Source: Mycobacterium sp. GA-1841 (lineage in GTDB: Bacteria > Actinomycetota > Actinomycetes > Mycobacteriales > Mycobacteriaceae). Taken from it: DNA of 64,000 bases. The translations under genes were made by a program, and so were the position numbers. Of the stretch, positions 38,294-47,466 are shown in pieces (position 1 is the stretch's first letter; every line of letters begins with the position of its first letter). The stretch spans positions 124,001 to 188,000 of the forward strand of contig NZ_MBEQ01000024.1 in assembly GCF_001954135.1 (NCBI RefSeq). Reading direction: 5' to 3'. The notes under the pieces were generated by a model. The model worked only from the letters and a program-made list of their open reading frames with translations. It did not search any database and was not told where the DNA came from.

Positions 38294-38809
38294 GTGAGCG
38301 CCGAAACAGACGCTCCGCGGAAGCTGCTGGCGCTGTACGACGAGGCGTTACCGGCGGTGTACGGGTACTTCGTACGCCGCTGTGGTGACCGCGGAACTGC
38401 CGAGGACCTGACGTCGGAGACGTTCCTGGCTGCAATGGACGCAGCCCGCAAGCCGTCGCCGCCTCCGATGTCGGTGCCCTGGCTGATCGGGGTGGCCCGA
38501 CACAAACTCGCCGACCACTACCGGCGCCGCCATGACCGGTTCACCGTGCCGGTGGCCGAGCTACCCGAACCGGTGGCCCCCATCGACGACTGGGACGCCG
38601 AACTGGATCGCCTTGTCGCCGAGGCGGTCCTGGCCCGCCTGCCCGAACACCACCGGACAGTGCTGGTCCTGCGTTACCTCGACGACTGCACCGTCGGTGA
38701 GTGCGCCGAACTGATCGGTCGCACGGTGCACGCCACCGAGGCGCTACTGGTGCGGGCACGCCGCGCCTTCAGATCCGAATACCCGACACCGGAGGGAGGG
38801 ACGTCGTGA
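38294..38809 (+). CDS. ECF-type RNA polymerase sigma factor
   Basis: From GTG 38294 the protein is 171 residues. Region 2 (YDEALPAVYGYFVRRCGDRG, then TAEDLTSETFLAAM) and region 4 (RLPEHHRTVLVLRYLDDCTV, GECAELIGRTVHATEALLVR) are clear. An in-frame GTG at 38270 is an alternative start. The stop overlaps the GTG of the next gene (GTGA, 38806-38809), so the downstream VOC protein is cotranslated. I see no separate membrane anti-sigma factor next to it. The target promoters are unknown. Confidence 0.88.
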   Translation: MSAETDAPRKLLALYDEALPAVYGYFVRRCGDRGTAEDLTSETFLAAMDAARKPSPPPMSVPWLIGVARHKLADHYRRRHDRFTVPVAELPEPVAPIDDWDAELDRLVAEAVLARLPEHHRTVLVLRYLDDCTVGECAELIGRTVHATEALLVRARRAFRSEYPTPEGGTS

Positions 38810-40095
38810 TCAACAGCCACGATCCGTTGACCGTGCTGAACGGCGACGACCGGCCGGTCTCCCCCGATCCGGCGTTCGCGGCCCGACTCCGGGCCCGGCT
38901 CGAATCGGCCCTCACCCTTCCCGAACGCACCCAAGGAGTCGACATGAGTGGAACCGCCACTGCCATCGCAGAACTGAACGAACCGAGCGACAGCCGACCC
39001 GTTCCACGGTCCGCGATGATCCCCTATCTGGCTGTCCGGGACGCCCGCGGGGCAATCGCCTGGTACGTCGACGTGTTCGACGCCGAACTCCGTGACGAAC
39101 CCATCGTGATGGACGACGGCCGCATCGGACACGCCGAACTGGAGATTGCCGGCGGAGTGTTCTACCTGGCTGACGAGTTTCCCGAGATGGGACTGAAAGC
39201 GCCCCTTTCCCAGGAGAACTCGGTGAGCTTGATGCTGCACGTGCCCCACACCGACGAAGCGCTGGAGCGGGCCCGAGACGGTGGAGCCCAGGTGCAACGG
39301 GAGCCGTACGAGAACTACGGCACCCGCACCGCCACCATCATCGATCCGTCCGGGCACCGCTGGATGCTCTCGGGACCGGTGACCGGCGTCGGCGCCGCCA
39401 CCGGGAGAATTCAGCACGGCGACGTCGGCTACGTCTCTGTCTGGGCACCGGATATCGAGCGTGCCGCCCGCTTCTACGGCCACGTCCTGGGCTGGACCTT
39501 CGATCCGGCCACCCGCCAGGTCACCAACACCGAGCAGCACATCGGGATCTTCGATGCCGACGGTCCGCCCACGCTGTTCTGCTGCTATGCGGTGGCCGAT
39601 CTGGACGAGGCGCGGCAGGCCATCACCGCCGCCGGTGGCACCGTGGGCGAACCGCAGGTGCGGGAGTTCGGCACGGTCCTCGACGCCACCGACCCGGACG
39701 GTACCGCGTTCGCGGTGTTCCAGCCGGCCATCGCGGTCCCCCGCCCTGAACTCAACGGGGCTGGGCCGGGCGAACTTTCATACCTCACCTATGAGGTCAC
39801 CGATTCGGCGGCATTCAAGGAGTTCTACGGCCGGGTACTGTCCTGGAGCTTCGAGCCGGGGCGCATCGATGACGGCTGGGCTGTCCAGGGCAGCCAACCC
39901 ATGTCGGGTATGGCCGGCGGCGCGGCGCGGTCCACCGCTGTGCCGATGTGGACGGTCGCCGACATCGACGCCGCGGTCGACCGGGTCCGCGAGGCCGGCG
40001 GCACCGTGCTGCAGGAGCCGTCACGACAGCCCTACGGATTGATGGCCGAATGCACCGACGACCAGGGGTCCCGGTTCTACCTCGGCCAGTTCTGA
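38806..40095 (+). CDS. Triple VOC-domain (glyoxalase-like) protein coupled to an ECF sigma factor
   Basis: The 429-residue protein has a 60-residue N-terminal segment (PDPAFAARLRARLESALTLP) followed by three VOC repeats: about 65-170 (IPYLAVRDARGAIAWYVDVF), 175-305 (VGYVSVWAPDIERAARFYGH) and 315-427 (SYLTYEVTDSAAFKEFYGRV). The VOC fold covers glyoxalases, dioxygenases and antibiotic-binding proteins. The N-terminal segment resembles the short leader seen in proteins encoded after sigma factors and may contact the sigma factor. GTG 38806 overlaps the sigma stop, which favours this start. A start at Met47 (DMSGTATA) would remove the segment. Confidence 0.82.
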   Translation: MINSHDPLTVLNGDDRPVSPDPAFAARLRARLESALTLPERTQGVDMSGTATAIAELNEPSDSRPVPRSAMIPYLAVRDARGAIAWYVDVFDAELRDEPIVMDDGRIGHAELEIAGGVFYLADEFPEMGLKAPLSQENSVSLMLHVPHTDEALERARDGGAQVQREPYENYGTRTATIIDPSGHRWMLSGPVTGVGAATGRIQHGDVGYVSVWAPDIERAARFYGHVLGWTFDPATRQVTNTEQHIGIFDADGPPTLFCCYAVADLDEARQAITAAGGTVGEPQVREFGTVLDATDPDGTAFAVFQPAIAVPRPELNGAGPGELSYLTYEVTDSAAFKEFYGRVLSWSFEPGRIDDGWAVQGSQPMSGMAGGAARSTAVPMWTVADIDAAVDRVREAGGTVLQEPSRQPYGLMAECTDDQGSRFYLGQF

Positions 40096-40110
40096 CCGCG
40101 ACGTTCTCTC

Positions 40111-40172
40111 CGCGAGAAGACGCAAACCCATACCATTTCAAGCGAAAAGGTACGGGTTTGTGTCTGCTCGGC
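40111..40172. repeat. Dispersed imperfect palindrome, copy 1
   Basis: Arms 40111-40134 and 40149-40172 are inverted copies with few mismatches; the shared core is GACGCAAACCC on the left and GGGTTTGTGTCTGCTCGG on the right, with a loop containing CAAGCGAAAA. The same arrangement occurs at 60358-60419. It lies between the convergent VOC and FAD oxidoreductase genes and may act as a terminator or as a mobile repeat. Confidence 0.7.
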
Positions 40173-40193
40173 AGGAAGTGTTCGGCAGGAGCG

Positions 40194-41381
40194 TCAGCCC
40201 AAGACGTCGGAGATGGGGGCGCCTGCGGCGATCTTGCCGCGGGCCTTCATCACCTTGCCGGGCATGCCGCCGCCGACGACGCCGACCACCACGCCGTCAC
40301 GCTCGTAGAAAGCCAGGAACTTGCGGCCGTCGTCTTCCACCACATGCACCACGTCGTCGGCCTCGGGCTCGCCCAGGCACTGGATCTTGACGTCGTACTG
40401 ATCGCTCCAGAAGTACGGCACCGAGACCACCGGGGAGGCCTCCTGACCCAGCATCGCCGGCACCATGGCCCGCGCCTGGTCGGCGACGTTGCTCCAATGC
40501 TCAACGCGCACTTGGCCACCCACGTGGTCCCGCCACGACGCCACATCGCCGATGGCCCATACATTGGGCGCGCTGGAGCGTCCCAGGTCATCGCAGACCA
40601 CGCCGTTGTCCAGCTCGATGCCGCTGCCTTCCAGCCAGTCGACCGCCGGATGCGAGCCGATACCCACCACCACGAGGTCGGCATCGAGCTCGGTGCCGTC
40701 GCCCAGCACCACCTGCTCGACCTTGTCGGTACCGCGGACCTCGGTGACGCCGACACCGCAGCGCACATCGACACCCTCGGCCTCGTGCAGCCGGGTCACC
40801 AGCGCACCGATCTTCTCGCCCAGCACCGAAGCCAGCGGCGTCGGCTGTGGCTCCACCAGTACCACCTCGACACCGAGCTTGCGCAGGCTCGCAGCCACCT
40901 CGCAGCCGATGAAGCCGGCCCCCACCACCACGGCCCGCCGGGCCTTCCCGGCGTCCTCACGCAGGGCCATGCTCTCGTCGTAGGACCGCAACACGTGGAT
41001 CCCCGCCAAGTCGCCGAAGGACCGGATGCGCTTGGGGACCAGTCCGGTGGCGATGATGAGCTCTTCGTAGGCCACCTCGGTACCGTCGGCCAACGTCAGC
41101 TTCTTGGCGGCGGTGTCCACCGACTGCGCCGCCGAGCCGAGCCGCAACGTGATGTCGTTCTCGGCATAAAACTCGGCCGGCTTGAGCGTGACGTCGTCGG
41201 TCTCGGCGCGCAGCACTTCCTTGGACAGCGGCGGCCGGTCGTAGGGCAGATGGTCCTCGTCACTGACGATCGTGACGGGCCCGGTGAACTCTGAACGGCG
41301 CAGCTGTTCGGCCGTCCGGGCGGCAGCCAGACCACCGCCGACGATGACGATGCCCGCCGCTGATCCCGTTGATGTAGTCAC
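40194..41381 (-). CDS. FAD/NAD(P)-dependent oxidoreductase, ferredoxin-reductase-like (Rv0688 type)
   Basis: The 395-residue flavoprotein has the N-terminal FAD motif GIVIVGGGLAAARTAEQLRR, the DRPPLSKEVL motif, the NAD(P)-binding GAGFIGCEVAASLRKLGVEV and the C-terminal FAD motif NVWAIGDVASW. These are features of ferredoxin/rubredoxin reductases that feed P450s and dioxygenases. In M. tuberculosis the homologue Rv0688 sits near the mycofactocin cluster, so the position is conserved. It could serve the P450 at 26679, but no ferredoxin gene is seen. Translation starts at GTG 41381. Confidence 0.87.
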   Translation of the reverse strand: MTTSTGSAAGIVIVGGGLAAARTAEQLRRSEFTGPVTIVSDEDHLPYDRPPLSKEVLRAETDDVTLKPAEFYAENDITLRLGSAAQSVDTAAKKLTLADGTEVAYEELIIATGLVPKRIRSFGDLAGIHVLRSYDESMALREDAGKARRAVVVGAGFIGCEVAASLRKLGVEVVLVEPQPTPLASVLGEKIGALVTRLHEAEGVDVRCGVGVTEVRGTDKVEQVVLGDGTELDADLVVVGIGSHPAVDWLEGSGIELDNGVVCDDLGRSSAPNVWAIGDVASWRDHVGGQVRVEHWSNVADQARAMVPAMLGQEASPVVSVPYFWSDQYDVKIQCLGEPEADDVVHVVEDDGRKFLAFYERDGVVVGVVGGGMPGKVMKARGKIAAGAPISDVLG

Positions 41382-41446
41382 GTGGGGTTTTTACACGATC
41401 GCCGTTGAGCGTTGTGCGCCACCCTACGTTTGCGCTGGCCACCTGC

Positions 41447-41938
41447 TCACGTCACATCCGGGTCAGGCACGCCGCGGTCGATGAGGTTGGACAGCACCAC
41501 GATGCTCTCGCTGCGCTCGATGCGGGCCGTGGTGCGGATACGTTCCAGTGCCTCCTCGAGATGACGCATATCGCGGGCCAGTACATGAAGAATCGCGTCG
41601 GCGGTGCCGGTCACCGTGGCCGCACTCACCACCTCTGGGATGTCGATCCAGGCCGCGCGCAATTGATCAGGGGCGATGGCGCCCTGGCAGAACACCTGCA
41701 CATACGCCTCGGTGCGCCAGCCGAGGGCATTCCGGTCGATGACGGTGGTGAAGCCGCGGATCACCCCCGCGGCGACCATGCGATCGACCCGCCGTTTGAC
41801 TGCGGGCGCCGAGAGATTCACCCGTTGGCCGATCTCGGCGAATGTCGCCCTGGCGTGCTCGGTGAGTTCGGCCAGGATCCGCTCATCCGTGTCGTCCAGA
41901 TGCTCCACCGCGACCTCCACGCAACAAACCTCCACCAT
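41447..41938 (-). CDS. Lrp/AsnC family regulator of the arginine/ornithine cluster
   Basis: The 163-residue protein has an N-terminal winged helix (LDDTDERILAELTEHARATF, AEIGQRVNLSAPAVKRRVDR) and a C-terminal RAM ligand domain (VVSAATVTGTADAILHVLAR). Lrp-type proteins sense amino acids. It is divergent from the guanidino hydrolase-rocD-rocE genes, as Rv2324 is in M. tuberculosis, so control by arginine or ornithine is likely. The exact start is uncertain; GTG codons up to about 21 bases downstream of 41938 are possible. Confidence 0.88.
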   Translation of the reverse strand: MVEVCCVEVAVEHLDDTDERILAELTEHARATFAEIGQRVNLSAPAVKRRVDRMVAAGVIRGFTTVIDRNALGWRTEAYVQVFCQGAIAPDQLRAAWIDIPEVVSAATVTGTADAILHVLARDMRHLEEALERIRTTARIERSESIVVLSNLIDRGVPDPDVT

Positions 41939-41957
41939 TCCGCCTTTGACGCAAAAT

Positions 41958-42000
41958 ATGCCCGCAATGAACGCAACGGGTAGCGATTGATTGCGGGTAT
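41958..42000. promoter_or_regulatory. Probable Lrp operator
   Basis: ATGCCCGCAAT (41958-41968) and ATTGCGGGTAT (41990-42000) are inverted copies with one mismatch, 21 bases apart, in the 80-base region between the divergent Lrp and guanidino-hydrolase genes. The spacing is in the range for Lrp octamers wrapping DNA. Confidence 0.55.
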
Positions 42001-42018
42001 CGGGCTTCCTATCGTCAG

Positions 42019-42870
42019 ATGATGACGATTTCCGACGAAGTCATCGCCGACTCCGCGGCGGCGCCCGCCCGCCCCCCGACGCCGCGTCGCTACGCCATGA
42101 CCGCGCCGCAGCACTTCACCGTCGAATACGCCATCAACCCGTGGATGGACGTCACCGTCCCGGTGGACCCGGCGCTCGCGCTCGCCCAGTGGGAGACGTT
42201 GCGGCAGGTCTACACCGATCTCGGCCACTCCGTCGAACTCGTCACCCCTCGCCCCGGCCTGCCCGACATGGTGTACGCCGCCAACGGCGGCTTCCTGATC
42301 GGCGACACCGCCGTGGTGGCCCGCTTCGCCTTTGCGCAGCGCGCCGAGGAGACCGAGGCATATGCCGAGTGGATGACCGCGCGCGGCTACCGCCCGCGGT
42401 ACACCGAACACGTCAACGAGGGCCAGGGCGACCTGCTGCTGGTCGGATCAACCCTGTTGGCCGGATACGGTTTTCGTACCGACCGGCGGGCCCACGTTGA
42501 GATCGCGACTTGCACCGGCCTGCCGGTGACCAGCCTCGAGCTCGTCGACCCGCGGTTCTATCACCTCGACACCGCGCTGGCCGTGCTCGACGACTCGACC
42601 ATTGCCTACTATCCACCGGCCTTCAGCGCCGCCTCGCGTCGAACGCTGCACGAACTGTTCGGCGACACCATCGAAGTGGACTCGACCGACGCCTACGTGC
42701 TGGGCCTCAATGTCGTGTCGGACGGTCGGCATGTGGTGCTGCCAACGGCCGCCACCGGGTTCGCCGATCAACTGCGACGCGCCGGATTCGAGCCGATCGG
42801 CGTCGACCTGTCCGAGCTTCTCAAAGGTGGCGGATCCGTCAAATGCTGCACGTTGGAGCTGCATCCATGA
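42019..42870 (+). CDS. Guanidino-group-modifying hydrolase (DDAH/arginine deiminase superfamily)
   Basis: The 283-residue protein has the superfamily features MTAPQHFTVEYAINPWMDV, PDMVYAANGGFLIGDTAVV (Asp/Asn substrate binding), the His region DPRFYHLDTALAVLDD and the C-terminal nucleophile loop GGGSVKCCTLELHP with Cys276/Cys277. It is named dimethylargininase by homology with Rv2323c, but its place in front of rocD and rocE suggests it releases ornithine or citrulline from arginine or a methylated arginine. It overlaps rocD by 4 bases (ATGA). ATG 42019 or the adjacent 42022 is the start. Confidence 0.82.
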   Translation: MMTISDEVIADSAAAPARPPTPRRYAMTAPQHFTVEYAINPWMDVTVPVDPALALAQWETLRQVYTDLGHSVELVTPRPGLPDMVYAANGGFLIGDTAVVARFAFAQRAEETEAYAEWMTARGYRPRYTEHVNEGQGDLLLVGSTLLAGYGFRTDRRAHVEIATCTGLPVTSLELVDPRFYHLDTALAVLDDSTIAYYPPAFSAASRRTLHELFGDTIEVDSTDAYVLGLNVVSDGRHVVLPTAATGFADQLRRAGFEPIGVDLSELLKGGGSVKCCTLELHP

Positions 42871-44105
42871 CCACCCTGGACCGCGGACACCGAATCACCG
42901 CGACCGCCTCGGCCATCGAGCTCGACAAACGCCATGTCGCGCACAACTACTCACCGCTGCCGGTGGTCGCCGAGAGCGCCGAGGGAGCCTGGATCACCGA
43001 TGTGAGCGGCCGCCGCTACCTGGATTGTCTGGCCGCCTATTCGGCGGTGAACTTCGGCCACCGTAACCCGGAGATCATGGCCGCCGCGCACGCTCAACTG
43101 GACCGGCTCACGCTCGTCAGCCGCGCGTTCCACTCCGAGGCGCTCGGCCCATTCGCCGAAGCGTTGGCCGGGTTGTGCGGCAAGGACCTGGTGTTGCCGA
43201 TGAACACCGGCGCCGAGGCCGTGGAGAGCGGCATCAAGGTGGCTCGCAAGTGGGGCACCGACGTCAAAGCCGTGCCCGCCGGCGCTGCGAACATCATCGT
43301 GGCGCACAACAACTTCCATGGCCGTACCACCACGATCATCAGTTTTTCCGACGATGACACCGCGCGTCGCGGTTTCGGCCCGTACACCCCGGGATTCCGC
43401 TGCGTGCCCTTCGGGGACCATCGGGCAACCGAAGAGGCGATCGACGAGAACACCGTGGCGGTGCTGATCGAACCCATCCAGGGCGAGGCCGGCGTCGTCG
43501 TCCCGCCCGCCGACTTCCTACCTCGGGTCCGGGAAATCTGCACCAAGAACAATGTGCTGATGATCGCGGACGAGATTCAGTCCGGGCTGGCCCGCACCGG
43601 CCGGACATTCTCCTGTGACCACTGGGACGTGGCCCCCGACGTGTACCTGCTCGGCAAGGCTCTGGGCGGTGGTGTGGTCCCGCTGTCTGCCGTGGTGGCC
43701 GATCGCGACGTACTGGGTGTGCTGCACCCCGGCGAGCACGGCTCGACCTTCGGCGGCAACCCGTTGGCCGCGACGATCGGCACCACGGTGATCGGGATTT
43801 TGCGTCGTGGCGAATTCCAGCGCCGCTCAGCCGAACTCGGTGAGCGTCTGCATGAACGCCTGAGACAACTCGTCGGCCACGGTGTCGCTGCTGTGCGGGG
43901 TATGGGCCTGTGGGCCGGCGTGGACATCGATCCGGCGCTGGGCACCGGCAAGCAGTTCGGACTGGCGCTGGCCGAACGCGGTGTCCTGGTCAAGGACACC
44001 CACGGCTCGACCTTGCGGTTCGCGCCGCCCCTGGTGGTGACCGCCGACGAGCTCGACTGGGCCGTTGACCAATTCGCTGACACCTTGGCCGAGGCGCGCC
44101 GATAA
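42867..44105 (+). CDS. rocD: Ornithine aminotransferase RocD, intact
   Basis: The 412-residue PLP enzyme starts at the ATG overlapping the previous stop and contains RYLDCLAAYSAVNFGHRNPE, PMNTGAEAVESGIKVARKWG, IADEIQSGLARTG and the PLP-lysine region DVYLLGKALGGGVVPLSAVV. It converts ornithine and 2-oxoglutarate to glutamate semialdehyde and glutamate. In M. tuberculosis the gene is split into rocD1 and rocD2 (Rv2322c/Rv2321c); here it is a single open frame, so the enzyme should be functional. The next gene, rocE, follows after 27 bases. Confidence 0.95.
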   Translation: MTTLDRGHRITATASAIELDKRHVAHNYSPLPVVAESAEGAWITDVSGRRYLDCLAAYSAVNFGHRNPEIMAAAHAQLDRLTLVSRAFHSEALGPFAEALAGLCGKDLVLPMNTGAEAVESGIKVARKWGTDVKAVPAGAANIIVAHNNFHGRTTTIISFSDDDTARRGFGPYTPGFRCVPFGDHRATEEAIDENTVAVLIEPIQGEAGVVVPPADFLPRVREICTKNNVLMIADEIQSGLARTGRTFSCDHWDVAPDVYLLGKALGGGVVPLSAVVADRDVLGVLHPGEHGSTFGGNPLAATIGTTVIGILRRGEFQRRSAELGERLHERLRQLVGHGVAAVRGMGLWAGVDIDPALGTGKQFGLALAERGVLVKDTHGSTLRFAPPLVVTADELDWAVDQFADTLAEARR

Positions 44106-44132
44106 TCGGTTGATCGGCACCAAGGAGGCACG

Positions 44133-45635
44133 ATGTCCGCCCCAGCCAACAACCTGACCGGCCAGATGCTGCGGCGAAGGCCGGTCATCGGTGCGCCGGT
44201 GGCCCACGGCGCTTCAGACCATCTCCGCCGAAGCATCGGCACGTTCCAGCTCACCTTGTTCGGTGTCGGGGCGACGGTCGGCACCGGCATCTTCATCGTG
44301 CTGCAACAGGCCGTTCCCAAAGCCGGTCCCGCGGTTCTCGTCTCCTTCGTGGTCGCCGGCATCGCCGCCGGACTGTCGGCCATCTGCTATGCGGAAATGG
44401 CTGCTGCCGTGCCGGTTTCAGGTTCCACCTACTCCTACGCCTACACCACGATGGGCGAGTTCGTCGCCATGGGCGTCGCGGCCTGCCTGCTGCTCGAATA
44501 CGGCGTGTCGATGTCGGCGACCGCGGTCGGCTGGAGCGGCTACCTGAACAAGCTGTTGGAGAACGTCTTCGGTTGGCGGCTGCCACACGCCCTGTCGGCG
44601 GCCCCGTGGGGTGACGACCCCGGGATCATCAACCTGCCCGCGACCGTGTTGATCATGATGTGCGCGCTCCTGCTGATTCGCGGGGCCAGTGAATCCGCAG
44701 CCGTCAACACGATCATGGTGCTCCTCAAACTGTGCGTCCTCGGCATGTTCGTCGCCGTCGCGTGCACCGCATTCACCACCGATCATTTCGCCGGGTTCTG
44801 GGACAAGGGGTTCACCGGCATCACCGCGGCGGCCGGCACCATCTTCTTCACCTTCATCGGTCTGGACGCGGTGTCGACGGCAGGCGATGAGGTCAGGAAT
44901 CCGCAAAAGACCATGCCCAGGGCGATTCTCGGGGCTCTGGTGGTGGTCACCAGCGTCTACATCCTGGTGGCGTTCGCCGGCCTGGGCACACAGTCCGCCG
45001 ATGCCTTCGGTTCCGACGAACAGGCCGAGGCCGGCTTGTCGGTCATGCTCACCAACGTTCTGCACGGGCAGACCTGGGCCAGCACGATTCTGGCTGCGGG
45101 CGCGGTCATCTCGATCTTCTCGGTCACCCTGGTGGTGATGTACGGCCAGACCCGCATCCTGTTCGCGATGGGCCGCGACGGCCTGCTGCCGCCACTGTTC
45201 GCGAAGGTCAACCCGCGCACCATGACCCCGGTCAACAACACGATCGTGGTCGCCGTGGTCACCGGCTGCCTGGCCGGATTCGTGCCGTTGGACTATCTGT
45301 GGGATCTGGTGTCCATCGGCACGCTGGTGGCATTCATCGTGGTCTCGATCGGGGTGATCATCCTGCGGGTGCGGGAGCCGGATCTGCCGCGGGCCTTCAA
45401 GGTGCCGGGATATCCGGTGACTCCGGTGCTTTCGGTGCTGGCCTGCCTGTTCGTGCTCTACGGCCTGCCCTACGTCACCTGGCTGTGGTTCGGCCTCTGG
45501 GTCGCCGCGGTGTTGGTGTTCTACCTGGTGTGGAGTCGGCATCACAGCGCGCTCAACGACGGAGGTGACGGTTGCCTCCCGGGGGTGACGGCCGGGGTGG
45601 ATGACGTGGCAACCACGCCCGAGGAGACCCGGTGA
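44133..45635 (+). CDS. rocE: Amino acid permease RocE (APC superfamily, cationic amino acids)
   Basis: The 500-residue protein has about 12-14 helices, starting with IGTFQLTLFGVGATVGTGIF, the APC substrate-binding helix motif. YAEMAAAVPVSGSTYSYAYT, IFFTFIGLDAVSTAGDEVRN and ILFAMGRDGLLPPLF are all typical of the cationic amino acid transporter branch. Import of arginine or ornithine is inferred from the operon. ATG 44133 follows AAGGAGG. The stop overlaps the GTG of the USP gene (GTGA). Confidence 0.9.
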   Translation: MSAPANNLTGQMLRRRPVIGAPVAHGASDHLRRSIGTFQLTLFGVGATVGTGIFIVLQQAVPKAGPAVLVSFVVAGIAAGLSAICYAEMAAAVPVSGSTYSYAYTTMGEFVAMGVAACLLLEYGVSMSATAVGWSGYLNKLLENVFGWRLPHALSAAPWGDDPGIINLPATVLIMMCALLLIRGASESAAVNTIMVLLKLCVLGMFVAVACTAFTTDHFAGFWDKGFTGITAAAGTIFFTFIGLDAVSTAGDEVRNPQKTMPRAILGALVVVTSVYILVAFAGLGTQSADAFGSDEQAEAGLSVMLTNVLHGQTWASTILAAGAVISIFSVTLVVMYGQTRILFAMGRDGLLPPLFAKVNPRTMTPVNNTIVVAVVTGCLAGFVPLDYLWDLVSIGTLVAFIVVSIGVIILRVREPDLPRAFKVPGYPVTPVLSVLACLFVLYGLPYVTWLWFGLWVAAVLVFYLVWSRHHSALNDGGDGCLPGVTAGVDDVATTPEETR

Positions 45636-46513
45636 CCGTCGTCGTCGGCTACCTTGCCGGCAAGGGCGGGTCCGCACCGCTGCACCTCGCGGTCGGCGCA
45701 GCCCGCACACTCGACACCTCCCTGGCGGTGGCCACCGTTGTCCCCCGACCGTGGATGAACCCGTCACCGGCCCGCGTCGACGCCGAATATGCCCAGTACG
45801 CCACACAATTGGCCAAGTTCTCCGCCGAGGAGGCGCGCCGGCACCTCAGCGCCTTCGACGCCGGCCTGGGCCTCAGCTTCCACCAGTTCGCGCACCGCTC
45901 GGCCGCCGAAGGTCTGTTGGATGCCGTCGCTGCGCTCGACGCCGAGGTGTTGGTGCTCGGCTCGGCCGCTGACGGACAACTGGGTCAGGTGGTGGTGGGG
46001 TCGACCGCCGATCGGCTGTTGCACTCCTGCCCGGTTCCGTTGGCGATCAGCCCCCGTGGCTACCGTCGGCCGAAAACCGGTGCACTGACGCGGATCACAT
46101 GTGCCTACCCGGGCACGCCAGAGGCGGTGGCGGTGGTTCGGCAGGTGACCGAGCTGAGCCGACGGCTCGATACGCCCATGCGTGTCGTCACTTTCGCCGT
46201 GCGGGGACGCAACATGTACCCGTCCACTGTCGGGTTGTACGCCGAGGACGCCATTCTGCAGGAGTGGGCGAAGCAGGCTCGGCAGGCGCTGGACCGGTTG
46301 CGCGACGACGCGGTGGTCGACGGCGGCGTGGATCGGCAGGTCGTCACCGGCGACAACTGGCGTGAGGCGCTCGACGCCACCGACTGGCTCGACGGGGAGA
46401 TCCTGGCGATCGGCACCACTCCGGTCGGGGCGGTGGCGCGGGTGTTTCTCGGCCCGCACGGATCGAAGATCCTGCGGCACAGCCCGGTTCCGGTGCTGGT
46501 GCTCCCCGGCTGA
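45632..46513 (+). CDS. Universal stress protein, two tandem USP domains
   Basis: The 293-residue protein has two USP units (about 1-140 and 150-293). The second half ends in AIGTTPVGAVARVFLGPHGS, then KILRHSPVPVLVLPG, and the first has LVLGSAADGQLGQVVVGSTA, both versions of the G2xG9xG(S/T) nucleotide loop. It is the last gene of the arginine/ornithine operon, as Rv2319c is in M. tuberculosis. Its function there is unknown; it may tune the transporter or metabolism. Confidence 0.88.
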   Translation: MTVVVGYLAGKGGSAPLHLAVGAARTLDTSLAVATVVPRPWMNPSPARVDAEYAQYATQLAKFSAEEARRHLSAFDAGLGLSFHQFAHRSAAEGLLDAVAALDAEVLVLGSAADGQLGQVVVGSTADRLLHSCPVPLAISPRGYRRPKTGALTRITCAYPGTPEAVAVVRQVTELSRRLDTPMRVVTFAVRGRNMYPSTVGLYAEDAILQEWAKQARQALDRLRDDAVVDGGVDRQVVTGDNWREALDATDWLDGEILAIGTTPVGAVARVFLGPHGSKILRHSPVPVLVLPG

Positions 46514-46516
46514 ACC

Positions 46517-47386
<870 letters not shown>

Positions 47387-47420
47387 TCACCTAAGTCTGG
47401 GCACAGGCTAACACCAGAAG

Positions 47421-47434
47421 TAGAACGTGTTCCT
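47421..47434. promoter_or_regulatory. KstR-like operator upstream of the mycofactocin SDR
   Basis: TAGAACGTGTTCCT matches 12 of 14 positions of the symmetrical TAGAAC-N2-GTTCTA motif known for the cholesterol-catabolism repressor KstR. It lies 47 bases upstream of the SDR start codon (47374) on the minus strand, where a repressor would block transcription. Confidence 0.55.
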
Positions 47435-47466
47435 GGACTGGGTCCGGCCAGTGGGATAACCCAAAG

